Source of the DNA: Tetranychus cinnabarinus
Lineage: Eukaryota > Arthropoda > Arachnida > Trombidiformes > Tetranychidae
Length of the DNA: 64,000 nucleotides
Reading direction: 5' to 3'
Assembly: GCA_022266195.1 (NCBI GenBank)
Contig: WHVY01000004.1
Coordinates: 2,187,501-2,251,500, forward strand
Shown: positions 11,654 through 24,600 of the stretch, one piece after another
How the letters are laid out: each line of letters opens with the position of its first letter
How positions within the stretch are numbered: the first letter of the stretch is position 1
Translations under genes and position numbers: made by a program
The notes under the pieces: model-generated
Database searches by the model: none
What the model was told of the DNA's origin: nothing
What the model saw: the letters and a program-made list of their open reading frames with translations, nothing else

Positions 11654-12224
11654 ATTTTGACTTTTCAACAAAATTCTGAGTTAATCTTGCAAAGCTTTTG
11701 CTGAGAGTTTTCAAGAAAGTGCTTCATAGGTGGCAGAACCTCTGCTTTAAATATTCTATTTTCAAATAACGTGTCCCTAGCCTGGGCTATTCCTAGCAAA
11801 ATAATCACTATTTTTTTCAATTTACTGTTCAATTTTTCTTGTTTTGATATTTTTTGTTTGTATTTATGGATTATTGTTCAATACATTATTTGTGAATTAA
11901 ATTTTGTTTCTATATAAAGATGTTCATCTGTATTTGTCATCTCAGCTGCTTTGACTTCTTTGACTAAACCTCAACATAAACAACAGCAACTGTGTAACAT
12001 CATCAATTAATATCCTTATCAAGCTGTATCACATGTCTGTTAATTTTTTATTTTGCTTTTAATATGATTACTGTGACTATTTCATTATAATTTAAGAAAA
12101 CCAACTCATTTTATACCCTCCCAACCCTGTAACAACAAGGTTTTCATTCCAATGATTTAAAGATTTGAAAAAATCTTCCTGTTCTGGTTTCTTTGAATTT
12201 ACTGTTCATCATTTGGTGGCTAAA
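11654..12224. other. bHLH 3' region and SEL1L 5' region
   Basis: No coding exon seen. An in-frame open stretch upstream of 12225 has no ATG, so the SEL1L start is taken at 12225 where a signal peptide begins. Confidence 0.6.
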
Positions 12225-14620
12225 ATGAGAAAAGGTTTAATTGTTTGGTTTTTGATTGCCATTTTATCCCTTTCTTGGCTGGATCATGTCAACACATTGC
12301 ATCAGAATAAGGATTCGAATGATGACGATGAAGATGACTCTGATGATATTGAAACAGACTCCAGTAACCGGCATATCCGTGGCCATGATGGAAGTAATCA
12401 AGTGAAATTTAAAGAAGTCAAAGATGAATCTACAAAATCTAACCTTAAAGATACTGATTCGTTAACTATGTCATTGAATGATGACCCACCTTTATCTTCA
12501 ACCTCAGTACCCTCACTGTCTCTTGCACCTTCATTGGCTGATGAAACTTCTGATGTTTCTGGTGAAAATAATGTTCTCGATGAGATAGAAAGCCCACCAG
12601 CTGAAGAAACTGAAGAAGAAAAAAGAGCAAATATTTTTTATGAAACAGCAATGAAATTACTAAATAGTTCAAAATCAGATAAACCGAGAGCTTATAACCT
12701 TCTGCTCGATTCGGCAAAATTGAATAACACTAAAGCTATGGAAATGGTCTCACAAGCGTTAATTTTTGGTGATAATCTCCCCATTAATTTACCACTCGCC
12801 ATAAATTTTCTTACTATTCTTTCTGAACAAGGCAATACCAAGGCTCAAATGGTAAGATATTCAGATTGAACAATGCAAACATTGCATGATTCTAGAAGAC
12901 TCTGTGTATTTAGATATCTCATATTATTTCTCTAATCTGTCAACCTTTTATCAATTTATTTTCTAATCATTTATGTTCATATGATCCGATTTTAATTATT
13001 TATCTCATTTTTTCAGTTTTTAGGTTTTCTATATGCAAGTGGACTTGGAGTAAATGCTAGTCAAGCAAAAGCACTCTTGTATTACACTTTTGCTGCCACT
13101 GGAGGTAATCCAGTTGCTCAAATGGCCATCGGATATCGACATTGGGCTGGTATATCTGTGATTCCGAGTTGCGAATCTGCACTCAATTACTATAAAAAAG
13201 TTGCCAAAAAGGTTGAAGAGGAGGTTTCATTCTCTGGAGGAACAGCAATTCAAAGAGTTCGTCTTCTTGATGAATTGGAAAATCCAGGATCGTATACTGG
13301 AATTTTAGACGACGATCTTTTACAATACTACCAATTTTTGGCCGACAAAGGTGATGTCCACGCTCAAGTTGGTCTAGGTCAGTTGCACTATCAAGGTGGA
13401 AGAGGTGTTGAACAAGATCATGCCAGGGCCTTAAATTATTTCTTACAAGCTGCTGAAGCTGGCAATGCAAATGCTATGGCTTTTCTAGGAAAGGTAATAT
13501 TACATGTTTAATTTGTGTTGAAACATTCTTAAAGAGTATTCATTTTGTAATCTCCTTTGATAAATTTCAGATGTATTTGGAAGGAAGTTCAGTTGTTCAA
13601 CAAAGTAATGAAACTGCATTGAAATATTTCAAAATGGCTGCTGATAAAGGTAACTCTGTGGGCCAAAGTGGTCTTGGAGTTATGTATTTATATGGTAAAG
13701 GAGTTGAAAAAGATTACCAAAAAGCCTTCAAATATTTTTCACAAGCAGCCAGTCAAGGCTGGGTTGATGGCCAGTTGCAATTGGGTATTATGTACTTTAA
13801 TGGACTTGGAGTACCTAAAGATTATAAAACAGCAATCAAATATTTTACCATGGCATCTCAATCAGGGCATGTGCTTGGATTTTACAATTTAGCCCAAATA
13901 CATGCCTCTGGAACTGGAATCTTGCGTTCATGTTCAACAGCTGTCGAACTGTTTAAAAACGTCGCTGAAAGAGGTAATTGGGGAACAACATTGATGAGTG
14001 CTCACACTGATTACAAAGAAGGTCGAACCGCCGAAGCTTTCATCAAATACAGTTTCATGGCAGAACTTGGTTACGAACAAGCCCAAAGTAATGCCGCTTT
14101 CATTCTTGACCGAGGAGAGATTGAATTTTTTGCCAAAAATGAGTCTCTTGCTCGGGCCCTAATGTATTGGTCAAGATCTGCTGCTCAAGGTTATTCAATT
14201 GCCCGTGTTAAACTTGGAGATTACTATTATTACGGTTATGGAACGGATATTGATTATAAAACAGCCGCAGCGCAGTACAGAATGGCTTCAGATTTACAAT
14301 CAAATGCACAGGCTTTATTTAATTTAGGTTACATGCATGAACAAGGATTAGGATTGAAAAAAGATTTCCATTTGGCTAAAAGATATTATGATATGGCTGC
14401 TGATTCATCTGCAGATGCTCATGTACCTGTTGCTTTCGCGCGTCTCAAATTGGCCATTGTTTATGGTCTTGAGTCCTTTAAACAGTACAACTGGGCTCGA
14501 TTAGCTTCCCATGTTAATGCCACTAAAATATTAGGTCCAGATTGGGATTTATATTTAATGACTGCATTAGCTTTACTCTTAGGTCTTGTTGTTTATATAC
14601 GTCGGATGCCTCAACCATGA
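12225..14620 (+). CDS. SEL1L: SEL1L/Hrd3, adaptor of the ER-associated degradation ubiquitin ligase (717 residues)
   Basis: Exons 12225-12851, 13017-13493 and 13571-14620 join in phase 0. The ATG is set by the signal peptide MRKGLIVWFLIAILSLSWL, followed by an acidic Asp/Glu/Ser region, then many Sel1-like (TPR-type) repeats with the recurring pattern A..YF..AA..G...A...LG..Y..G.GV..D, for example AFKYFSQAASQGWVDGQLQL. A single membrane helix near the C-terminus (LYLMTALALLLGLVVYI) ends in RRMPQP. This is the architecture of SEL1L, which sits in the ER membrane, holds misfolded glycoproteins in the lumen and couples them to the HRD1 ligase. Length is close to the vertebrate protein (about 790). 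I see no fibronectin type II module such as vertebrate SEL1L has. Downstream, an unrelated small gene follows after about 550 bases. Confidence 0.95.
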
Positions 14621-14943
14621 AGACTTATTTCAATCTAAATAACACCAATAGTCTTGATTTTTACCCACTTTTTAACTGTTTAATCATCTTTAACAAATGA
14701 TTCTGTGAAAATGTTAAAATTGGTGAAACAAAAGATACGAACTCTGAAGCAAATATTTTGAACAACTTGATGTTAATCAGAGTTGTTAAGATTATATGTA
14801 TTACTTTTGTTTAAATTGCAAAAAAATTTTGTAACGAAAAAGTACATCGTAACTATTAAATTTCTATATTTTCATAGATATATATCATGATCTAACGAAC
14901 ATGTATCATTTCAGTTCCACCCAATTATCAAATTAAACCTACG

Positions 14944-14953
14944 AATAAATAAA
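14944..14953 (+). terminator. Overlapping AATAAA polyadenylation signals after SEL1L
   Basis: Two overlapping AATAAA hexamers lie 324 bases after the SEL1L stop and before the next gene. Confidence 0.45.
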
Positions 14954-15015
14954 ATTGACAAAACATGATTCATTGAAAAATGCAAAACCGAATTAGTCCC
15001 TAAACGAGCTAAGAG

Positions 15016-15171
15016 ATGGAGCCCTACATTCCTAAAATGATTTTCGCGGTTAGTTTCATATGTTTGCTTTGAGTTCACAAACTGTTTAATTTTTTATCTC
15101 TGTAAACCTTTCTCCATGAATCTTCGTTTCAGCTATCATTAGTGAGTTTATTGTTCAATTTATTGTTGTGA
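15016..15171 (+). other. Possible spliced upstream micro-ORF (23 residues)
   Basis: ATG at 15016 reads 11 codons to GCG|GTTAGT (15048). If spliced to the acceptor TTTCAG|C at 15132/15133, the frame continues for 12 more codons, mostly hydrophobic (LSLVSLLFNLLL), and stops at 15169-15171, two bases before the ATG of the next gene. The donor is imperfect (T at +3). It may simply be a 5' UTR intron of the downstream gene with an upstream ORF. Confidence 0.2.
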
Positions 15172-15173
15172 AA

Positions 15174-15620
15174 ATGACAGAGCTCAACGATTATATCAAA
15201 ACATTGAAAGAACATGACTCTTTGAAAGATGAGTTAAGAGCTTTACATTTGATGGATACGCTAAACAAAGAAAAGGCTTTGCTTGTAAACAAAGCACCAA
15301 CCAAGGAAATTCGTGAATTAACTGAACTTTTATCAAAGTGTAACTGTGAAATTGATTTGGTTAACCTGATTTTGAATGATGATATGGATATTGGCGATGA
15401 CAGTGTCAAAATTCGAGTCAAAAGTCAATCAGACTTGGTGACTGTAGCTAAAAAGGCCCGTGAACTCTTGAATCTCGTGGATAAGAGCCAAATGAAGTTT
15501 CCAGATATCAACAAGTTTAAACAAGAGCTCCAAGATGCTAATAGTTTGCGAAAAAATTGTCTCAGTTTGTGCAATGAATTGAATAACATTCTGTACGACA
15601 TTAAAAGAAATGTCAATTAA
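15174..15620 (+). CDS. Unrecognised small helical protein (148 residues)
   Basis: Single exon from ATG 15174 (MTELNDYIKTLKEHDSLKDE) to TAA 15618-15620. The protein is rich in Leu, Lys, Glu, Asp and Asn with heptad-like spacing in the first 70 residues and again near the end (INKFKQELQDANSLRKN), so two coiled-coil or helical-bundle segments are likely. It has no signal peptide, membrane segment or metal-binding motif. The codon pattern and a polyadenylation signal 50 bases downstream support a real gene. It may be a subunit of a complex; I do not recognise the family and give no function. It lies on the same strand as SEL1L, about 550 bases downstream, but with its own apparent leader. Confidence 0.75.
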   Translation: MTELNDYIKTLKEHDSLKDELRALHLMDTLNKEKALLVNKAPTKEIRELTELLSKCNCEIDLVNLILNDDMDIGDDSVKIRVKSQSDLVTVAKKARELLNLVDKSQMKFPDINKFKQELQDANSLRKNCLSLCNELNNILYDIKRNVN

Positions 15621-15669
15621 CACGTAATGAGATGTTTAAATTCAAGTTTTCACTTTTGTCAGCTATAAA

Positions 15670-15675
15670 AATAAA
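15670..15675 (+). terminator. AATAAA polyadenylation signal
   Basis: AATAAA 50 bases after the stop codon of the 148-residue protein, followed by a T-rich stretch. Confidence 0.6.
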
Positions 15676-18600
15676 AGTGTTTTTTACATGAAATCTGGCT
15701 TAAACTGAGTATTTTTGTTTTGGATTCATTTTTCTACTCGAATTTATTCAGACAGTTACCAAATTAATCAACCAAACAGTCCAACCCGTCGCCGTGTTTC
15801 AACTGTTTCAATCTAAAATCAATCCTCAAATCATTCCTGAATAAATTTATTTTAATTAGCCACAATTTTGACTTGCTTCGAGGTTTTAAATGAATTTCAT
15901 TAGTCAAATCATCAGGAAATAGTGAATTTTGAATAATCGATGAGAAAGAAGAAAAAGGAAAAGTGTTCCTAAAAAAGACCTAAAACCAAAAATTTGGATT
16001 CCAGTATTTTGTTACAATTTCATCTTTACATCAGCTACAAACCTTATAATGATTATTATTTCCTAATTTATGGTTATTATACAACTTATTATCACCATTA
16101 TTATAACATCAAATATTCAAAATGATTTCAGTCTCACCCATTTCAAGTTAATCCAATCCAATCTCATTTGAAAACAAAAAAGCTCAAATTTCTTTGGACT
16201 CTTCAACAACAAATTTGGAATAACAAATTCATTTTTTATTTGGTGATGAACAAAAAAAGACTAATTACTAATCATGAATCTATCTTCGTAAGTTGATAGT
16301 CTCAATTTGCTTCAAGCATATATACCAATGTATAGCTGATCTAGTTTTGATTGAAAGTATACAATTTAATGTGATAATATCCAAACTGTAAGGTCGATTA
16401 TTACAGTTAACAAAGTTAACCAAATTATTGAGTCAGCAAAATGGGAGTAAAAGCCGATCCCTTTATATTTGATATCAGTATTAATAGCTGTTGCATTGTT
16501 GACCAAAGAGTAGGATAATGGACCACAGCCCATCATCATCATCATCATCGACATCATAAATATAATCATAATTTAACTTTCTCTTAACCTTTTCTCATAA
16601 TTGTTATAATCATCTCTATTTGATTATCGTTTTCATTTTAAATGATAATCTTTCAATATGATACTTAACTAATCATTTTGAAGTAACCATTCAATGGACT
16701 CTTGATTCACTTTAATTCATTGTTACTGATATTTTGTTGTTTGATGAAGATTGTTGGCCATTGAAGCCTGATCAAGGTTGGATTATCCATCATTTAGTAT
16801 ATTATTGGAAAGCCTTGAAGTATTATTCAGAAACACTGTAAATTGTTGGGGAAAGGTGAAATCAAATCATTTCTTACTTTGATTGATTATTTTACAATGT
16901 ATTATAACAATTAAAAAATGGCTGTATTATGACGGCTTTTTATTGAATCATTATTTTGATCATCAATCAGCTGAAAGCTTTCACTTCATTTACTATCCAA
17001 TTAACTGAGTGATTTGTCAGCAAATGCTGTATCACTGTTGAAATTTATGCACAATTGATTTGCTCATTTTGACCTTAAAGGTAATGTCCAAGTAACAATT
17101 AACTCAACATTTCACCTCAATTTGAATTTAACTGTACAATCAACTGATCACACCTTATCCTCATTTTTCAGCTCATTGGAGTTGCAATCATTTTATGAGC
17201 CAAAATTTTGTTCAAATTTTACAAAACCAAATTGTAATACATAACATGATTATCAGCTTTTCATGTTGAACCTTTTTTTGTTTTATCAACATCATCACTT
17301 TCAAAATGTATTTAATCATCAATTCTGACGTAACCTGTAAAGGAATAAAGAAATGTTCAGAATGACCATTGAAATGAAAAAATTAGGTTAAAAATACTAA
17401 TTAATATTTCTATACAAATTATCATGATTACAGTCAATTGAGTGCACCAATTTTCATATCAACTTTCATTTGAAAAACCATTTCCCTTTCATTTAGTTTG
17501 GCTTTGATTCAAGTTCAGAGGATAATTGTTCAACAGAACGAGACTCATCATTAGGTTTTAATTCACAAAACAATGTAGCAATTGATTGAATTTCCTGACT
17601 GGAATCCAACCGATCCAACCAACTGTTTGCGTTTTAATGGTGAACATGATTCGTGATTCTCTCAAGTCAGCAATTCAATGAACTGTTATGGGAAATCAAT
17701 GTAATTGGTGGAGTCGTTTAGTTTTCCATTCATAAATTGTTCTTGTTTCCTCGACCAACACCTCAGACTTCCAGGTTAACCTTTTTCATCGATTCCAGGC
17801 CATCCACAATTCAGTCAGTCATGAACAGATATTCAAGTTTCATCGATTAACATCTGGGTTCCTATCCATTGTAAGACGTTCCAGAACTGATGGCATCGCA
17901 AGGCTAAATATTTGAAAGAAAAATTGTTTTGATTAAATGAAAGTTCATAGTTCCAAATTAGAAACGGGTTTTGATCAAAGTGAAAATTCTGTTGATTGTT
18001 AGTAAAGCAAATTCACTAAATATTAATCGGTTTCATGGTCAACTTAGTTTGTTTTAAAGTAAACAATCAACTTGAAAGTCAGTCAAAGTAAACCAAATTT
18101 AAAGTATTTTTGAGGTTAGATGATTTGATGATTGCAATACAATCAAGAAAATCAATTGACTATAAACACACTTTTAAATTTTAGTCTAAAGTTTGACGTT
18201 TAAAAACAGAAACAAAAGCAAGTCCTAAATGGTAATAAAAAAGAGGAGAAATGCAAAATTGGGTGAAAATAAAAAGTCAACCTAAATAAACAGACGGCTA
18301 TATTGAACCTTATTTAGCTTAGCCAATCAAATTACCATAATGTTACAATGTTGATTAACAATTCATCATCAATCACCAAACGATTGGTATTGTCAATGAG
18401 AGAGAGTAAAATTGTAAATACATTTTGACTCTACTGTTTTAACCAAGTTTTTGGAAGAAAGGTAAACAAGTATTTCAGACAGAAACAATAAGCTATCCAA
18501 AGTTAAATCAAATTAAAGGTTGAAATTTATGTGTGGATTTAACTGATTAAAGAAACACCAATAATGGATATCCATCAAGATTAAGAGTTAAGGTGGCAAT

Positions 18601-21600
18601 TGTGATGGAAAATGTTGGTTAACGATTTGATTCCTTCGTTTCTTTCTGCTGGTCATTTATAAATGATGATTGTGTGTGAGTGTACAGTTTTAGCATACAA
18701 TCGAACCTCTGACAGAGTTCAACTTTTATGATGGTCACTTATATGGCGATAAAGGAGAATTGAATCAACAGGTTTGATTGAAGTAAATCATTGTTAAACT
18801 TGAAACACTAAATCAGGTTGATATGCATTGATTCATTGTTGGTGTCTCTAACCATTTTTAAAGCCTTAATTGTCCTTATAAAATGATTTTTAACTTCATT
18901 TTGTTTCTGCCTTTGTTTGCTCAGTATCATGAAATATAATCTTGATAATTTAGAGTTTCATTTTGTTTGCTTTTTCCGTCAGCACGTTCAGGTGAGATAA
19001 AAGAAATTAAGTGAAAATAACGATTTCCCAAGCACATGATGAAGCAGCAAAATGAAAATTGTGAGAAAATCTGAAAAAAAGGAAAAAGAAAAGTTAATAA
19101 AATATCAGAGAAAGGGTTGAAAGTTATAAAGAAAAGGGGAAAAAAGGAAAGCTTTTAAAAGTAAAATTATACTGATGATGAGATTCACACCTTGTTTAGC
19201 TAAATATTGGATTCACTTTTCGATATTCAATTATGATTGCAAGTTAACAGATCGAATAATTACTTACTATTTTATAGCCAGCATAACAAATTTAACAATC
19301 AGCTAATCAAAAATTCAGATGAACTTAAAGTAGATCGCGAGGGCAAATGTTTGATATTGATTTTGGACTAAATAATAAAGTTTTGCAAAATGTTATTAAA
19401 ATTAAGTTCAATTTCACTCAGCAGCTTCCAATATCACCTTTTCATCAAAATTCAATATTCTCATGAGGAAGCTAAGATAAAAAAAGGAATGAGAAAAAAT
19501 CAAAACATTAATTGTATTCTGGGTTAAGAGTGACTCTTCTTGATCCATTACAATCAAACTCTTTGTTCTTCATCACTTGAACAGTTATCCATTCACTTTT
19601 CTTACCTCATCTCCATCTTTATTTATTTTATCAACAAGTTGTTATCCATCTTTATAAGCAACATTTTGTTTCTTTTCCATTATTTTAAATAAAATTATGA
19701 TTATCATCTTCATTATTGAACTCGTTTTGTTTTTGTTTTCCTTCTCTTTCCAGTTCAACTTTCTTCCTCCAAGTTATGGTAAACATGAAAAGTTCCTATT
19801 CTGTAATAACAATAATAAAAATGAAATATTAATATTAGAAATATAATAATATTAAGTAGTTGGCAAAAGTGGAAATTGCAAACAGATTTGAGGTTTACCA
19901 TTGATAAGGATCATCATCATTTAACCAACCGGAAGGCCTTTTAATATTTAACTAACAACCAATTAAGATGAAGATGATTATGATGAAGAGCTGTTTAAAT
20001 GTTGTATAATAACCAGATTGATTTAATTTTGTTTCCAATTGTTAGGGAGAAAACCAAGAAATTAATAATGCTGTAAATGAGTGTAAAAGAAAGCGTTAGA
20101 CATGTAATAGATTTGGATGATACACTGCGTTCCATAAAGATAAAGACAGTACATTTTGAGATCTCAATAGCAGCCATAACTGTTCATCAATTTAATAAAG
20201 GGCAAAAATATCCGTTAATTATTCTTTTCATGAAATAATTAATGAAGTATTTCAAATAATTCAATTCTATCTTTATATTTACAAGACGGCACAATAAGAT
20301 TTTTTTGTCCAATTTTTTGATTTTGCTGAATTATGGCTAAAAAATTTACTGTTTTTATCTTTATGGGACGTAGTGAAGAATAATGAAAGAAGAAGAAGAT
20401 GAATTAGAACAAAATAATAAAGTAATATTAATAGAGAAAACAACAAATTAATTAAAGTAAATTGTAATACTAACCGGACTGTTGTTGCCGCTGAATGGGT
20501 TAGTGACAGGATCCAGTTAACAGGTTGATGGATAAAACCAAGCATAATTAACGTTTTCACTCTTATTTTAGCACTATAATCAGCTTCATCTTAATCCTGG
20601 CAGCATCCATAATTGGTGTTAAATTAATTAATAACTAAACAATGGACAGATTTGTCACAATTAAACTGAAGAGAAGGATCAAGCTAGAAGTCAATTTTAA
20701 TCCATATTTAATGTTTACACGTTTTCCCGGCTGTTTTCTGGTTACGCATCAAGACCACCAGGAGTAAACCGTTAATCTTTCTTTGATTGTTTTAATTAGA
20801 TTCATTCATTATTTTCACTTATTTTCACTCTTCCTATTCATACATCATTTAAATCCTCATCTTCTATTCATCATTATTGTCTTCATCATGATAATTGACA
20901 TGATACAACGATTATCATTGTTTTTTGACATTCTCAATTATGCATCGCTCCCTCTTCTCTATGTTAAAGTCTGAATTTGCTTTAATAAAGTGTTAAGTCT
21001 CCTTTAAGTTTGTGTGTAATGTTTCTTTCATGATTCAGTTTCCTCCTTATTTTGTCAGAATTTAATTCATACACACTCACACTCACTATCTTTCACAACA
21101 TTAATCATGATTTAATTACAAATGAATAAAGCAACAACAAGGGAAAGTACGTAAGGTAGGTACAACAGCAAGCAAGTTGGAGCGAAAAAAATGAGACCAG
21201 AAAATGTAAATGTGATGATAATCAACAGGTTGAATAAAAAATCTTATTAATATGTAACTTTTCTTTACAATTTCAATCGAAACAGCGAAAGTGTTTGTTA
21301 CATTCAATTAATTTCACTGTTGGTGTTTTTCAATTCTCATTGTTTCATGTTGTGATAATGGATAAATGAACATTTCATTATGAGAATACAAAAAATACTT
21401 GTTAACCCCAAAACTTGATCCAGCTTTTAATTTTTGCACCATTTTTGTTTCAATTTTATCAAGCCTTTACATACTTTTTTTGCTGGTATTTACCAGGATT
21501 CAACTGTTGATCATATTTGCCCATCTAATGGTTAAGCTTTTCTCAAATAATTATCCTAATCAAATTAATCAAGACATTCTAACTGATTCTATCTTTTAAA

Positions 21601-24600
21601 TCCTTCTCTTCCCAACAGTTGAAGATGTAAAACAAAGAAAAGCAGAGGTCAACACAAATTCACAGGAATTCATTCACCTCAATCTAAATACACTATTTAT
21701 CTTTGGAAATGGCTTAGAGATTATCACCGAAATTCATCATCGTCAAGTTCAAATATGAATTCAAGAAAAAGAGAAGGGAAATATTCAAAAAATTTAATTA
21801 TCCAGTCACCCGGACATTAACAACACTGATCAAGTTGCTGTTAAAACCTAACCTGCCAATAAGTTAACCAAGCCAGCAAAGTCTACTTTTAGTACGAAGA
21901 TTTGTCAACACCAAAAGCAACAACTATCATGTCCTAATTGTCCAATAACGAGTGATAATCATCATCATTACGACCGTCCATTATATGAAATATTAGGCCA
22001 ATTAGTCGAAGCAAATGTCTACTTGTTTCATGGATGTATATTTGCCTGATTTTAACCACCTTTTGACTGCCATTCGAGACGAAAGTTTACCAGAAAGGTT
22101 AAATTAATTTAATTAATATATTAAAACATTTTGGGATATGAAATATTGCTGATTATCATTTAAAATGATGCTAAATAGTTAATCAAAAAAGTCAACAACC
22201 ATGTAAAATTCAACTTGACACGGCTTGGTTTGCATTTCAGCAGCCATTTATACCAAGTTATCCGGTTGAGATTAGTTTGAATTATAATTTCTCATTTACT
22301 ATTTTACAATTTACTGCAAATTATTGTGTGTATACAATTCACCAAATTCATACTTATAAATGTATTTGCATCATGTTAACCGTGAGTTTATGAAAATTAC
22401 TATTTAATTATAAACATTAATTAGAGTTAATTAGCGTTACTTTATTAAACTGTGTGTGTATGAGTGTGTTTGCCCATTTCATTGCTAATATTACAATATG
22501 AAGATGGTAAAGATGAATATGTTTAAGAGATTGAAATGAAAATGAAGTAGATTAACAAGATTAAATTAAATATGGATTAACCAGCAATCTTAATCAAAGT
22601 GAAATAATGAAAATATCAAGCCAACAAGTTGTAATGAAATGTTGAACCATCACGAATCTAATTTGAGTGTAACAATGAAAATATTGCCTCAACACGAAAA
22701 TGTTTGCTTCTTCATCTTGTTGCAATATTTTCATATATAATTAGTAAATCAACTGCCGTAATTGTATCAATCATATTTACTTATTAACCTACTAATGATA
22801 ATTTGTATTTGTCTTTCTTAGATTCAATTGGAAATCGCTCGTTGAAATGGATGCAAATTGATCTGAACGTCTCTCGACTCAAACCACAATTCAATCAATA
22901 TGACCAATGGATACAAGAAGGAAACTGAATTATTGGCCAGAAATTATCTAAACCTGAAGCAATTTCATCAACACCAGCATAAACATTTAATGAACTGCTT
23001 AAAATCAATCATTTGCCTTTTAATTTTCAACAATTTTCAGGTCAATTTAACTCTTTTGTCGTCCATTAATCTTTCAATCTAATATATTTATATAAATTTT
23101 AAAACGGCTTTTCACTTTTGCAAATGTTTGCATAAATAATTATATAATAATGATAGTTGATAGTTGGACTTTCAATTAGAACTCAAATAAAGTTAAATTA
23201 TGAGGCCAATTATTCATCATCAACCATCAAATGATCAACTTTGTCGTGACTGCAGCTATTAACAATTTGTCGTATTCAAATCAATCTAAGGAAATAATTA
23301 GGCGAAATATTCAACGCAAAGTGGACTTCATCAGTATATTGGGTGTAATCAGTGTGCTTCTTAAGGCCTAAGATATTAATCAGTTTATTCCTGGTTGCTA
23401 TTTTCAATGACTGTTTGGATAGATTGATATTTGGATTGTAAGACATTTGGATATCTGGATTCAGTTTGATTGCCTTTTGTATCGCATATTGGTCAGTGGA
23501 TTAGTTGATTATTTTAAAACCTCTAACTCTTCAAGTGTTAAACAAATGGCTCATTAATTGTGCATTTAACCCATTCAAATGAAAAGACAAGACATGAAAA
23601 ATTAACAGCTCAACAAACTGTTGATTACAGTTTAACCTTACCTTTACCCAGACTGTAGTCAAGAGTCACATTAAACATTAATTATGATATTGTCTCTAAA
23701 GGAAAATGTAGACATAATTTCACACATTAGATAAACATAATGATTAACACTTTACAATCAACACACAACCTGGCATAACAATTTCCCAGGTAAAGAGTGA
23801 TTTTAAAACTAATCGTTCTGATAAACATTGAAAAGGGTAAAATTAGCCAACGTAAAGGTCTAATATAGAGATGATTAGTCTTTGCTTTTTGTATACACAC
23901 AAATTTAATGTTGCACCAGCAACAATCACTAAATTGTTTGCCATCTCAATTAGGAAATGATGAGGTTGATGTGATTGTATGATGGTATGATGAGTTTGAA
24001 ATTAATGTTTCACAAAATTGAATAATGATGAGTTTAAACTAAAATTAGATTAACATAAAAAATGTTCATTTATTGACTTGTTTTAGACCAAGCTTGAAAT
24101 GACCAGAGAGGTTGATGTTAACAGCTGAGTTTTGTTGCCATTTTAAGAGTAGTCTATTTTTGTTGATTGTTATTTATAAATTGCTTTTTCCATTTAATTT
24201 TAAAGCATGTTTGATAACAAATTAATTGATTTTGTTTTCACACTTTCAGTATTTACCTAATAATAATCATCTTTTTGATAAGGTTGATGAAAAACTCAAT
24301 GAACTCAACGTTTTTGAAAGATGTACTAACAAATTGAAAGCTTGAGGGTGAAAAATTGCAAGTGAAAAAAGAGTGAAATTAAAAAATTTTCATGAATATA
24401 ACCCTTAAGGTTTTTTATTGGCCATCTAACATTCAAATAAAAAGGTAAAAAAGCTCAAATATCGGAAAAGCACACATTTGAAATGGGTAAGTTTAATTTG
24501 ATCAAAAGGTTTGATTGAATAATAAATATCAGCAATACATTGAATCGTTTGGCAATCTGAAGAGGATCCAGAAGATGAAAAGCGTATTCAAATATTGCAT

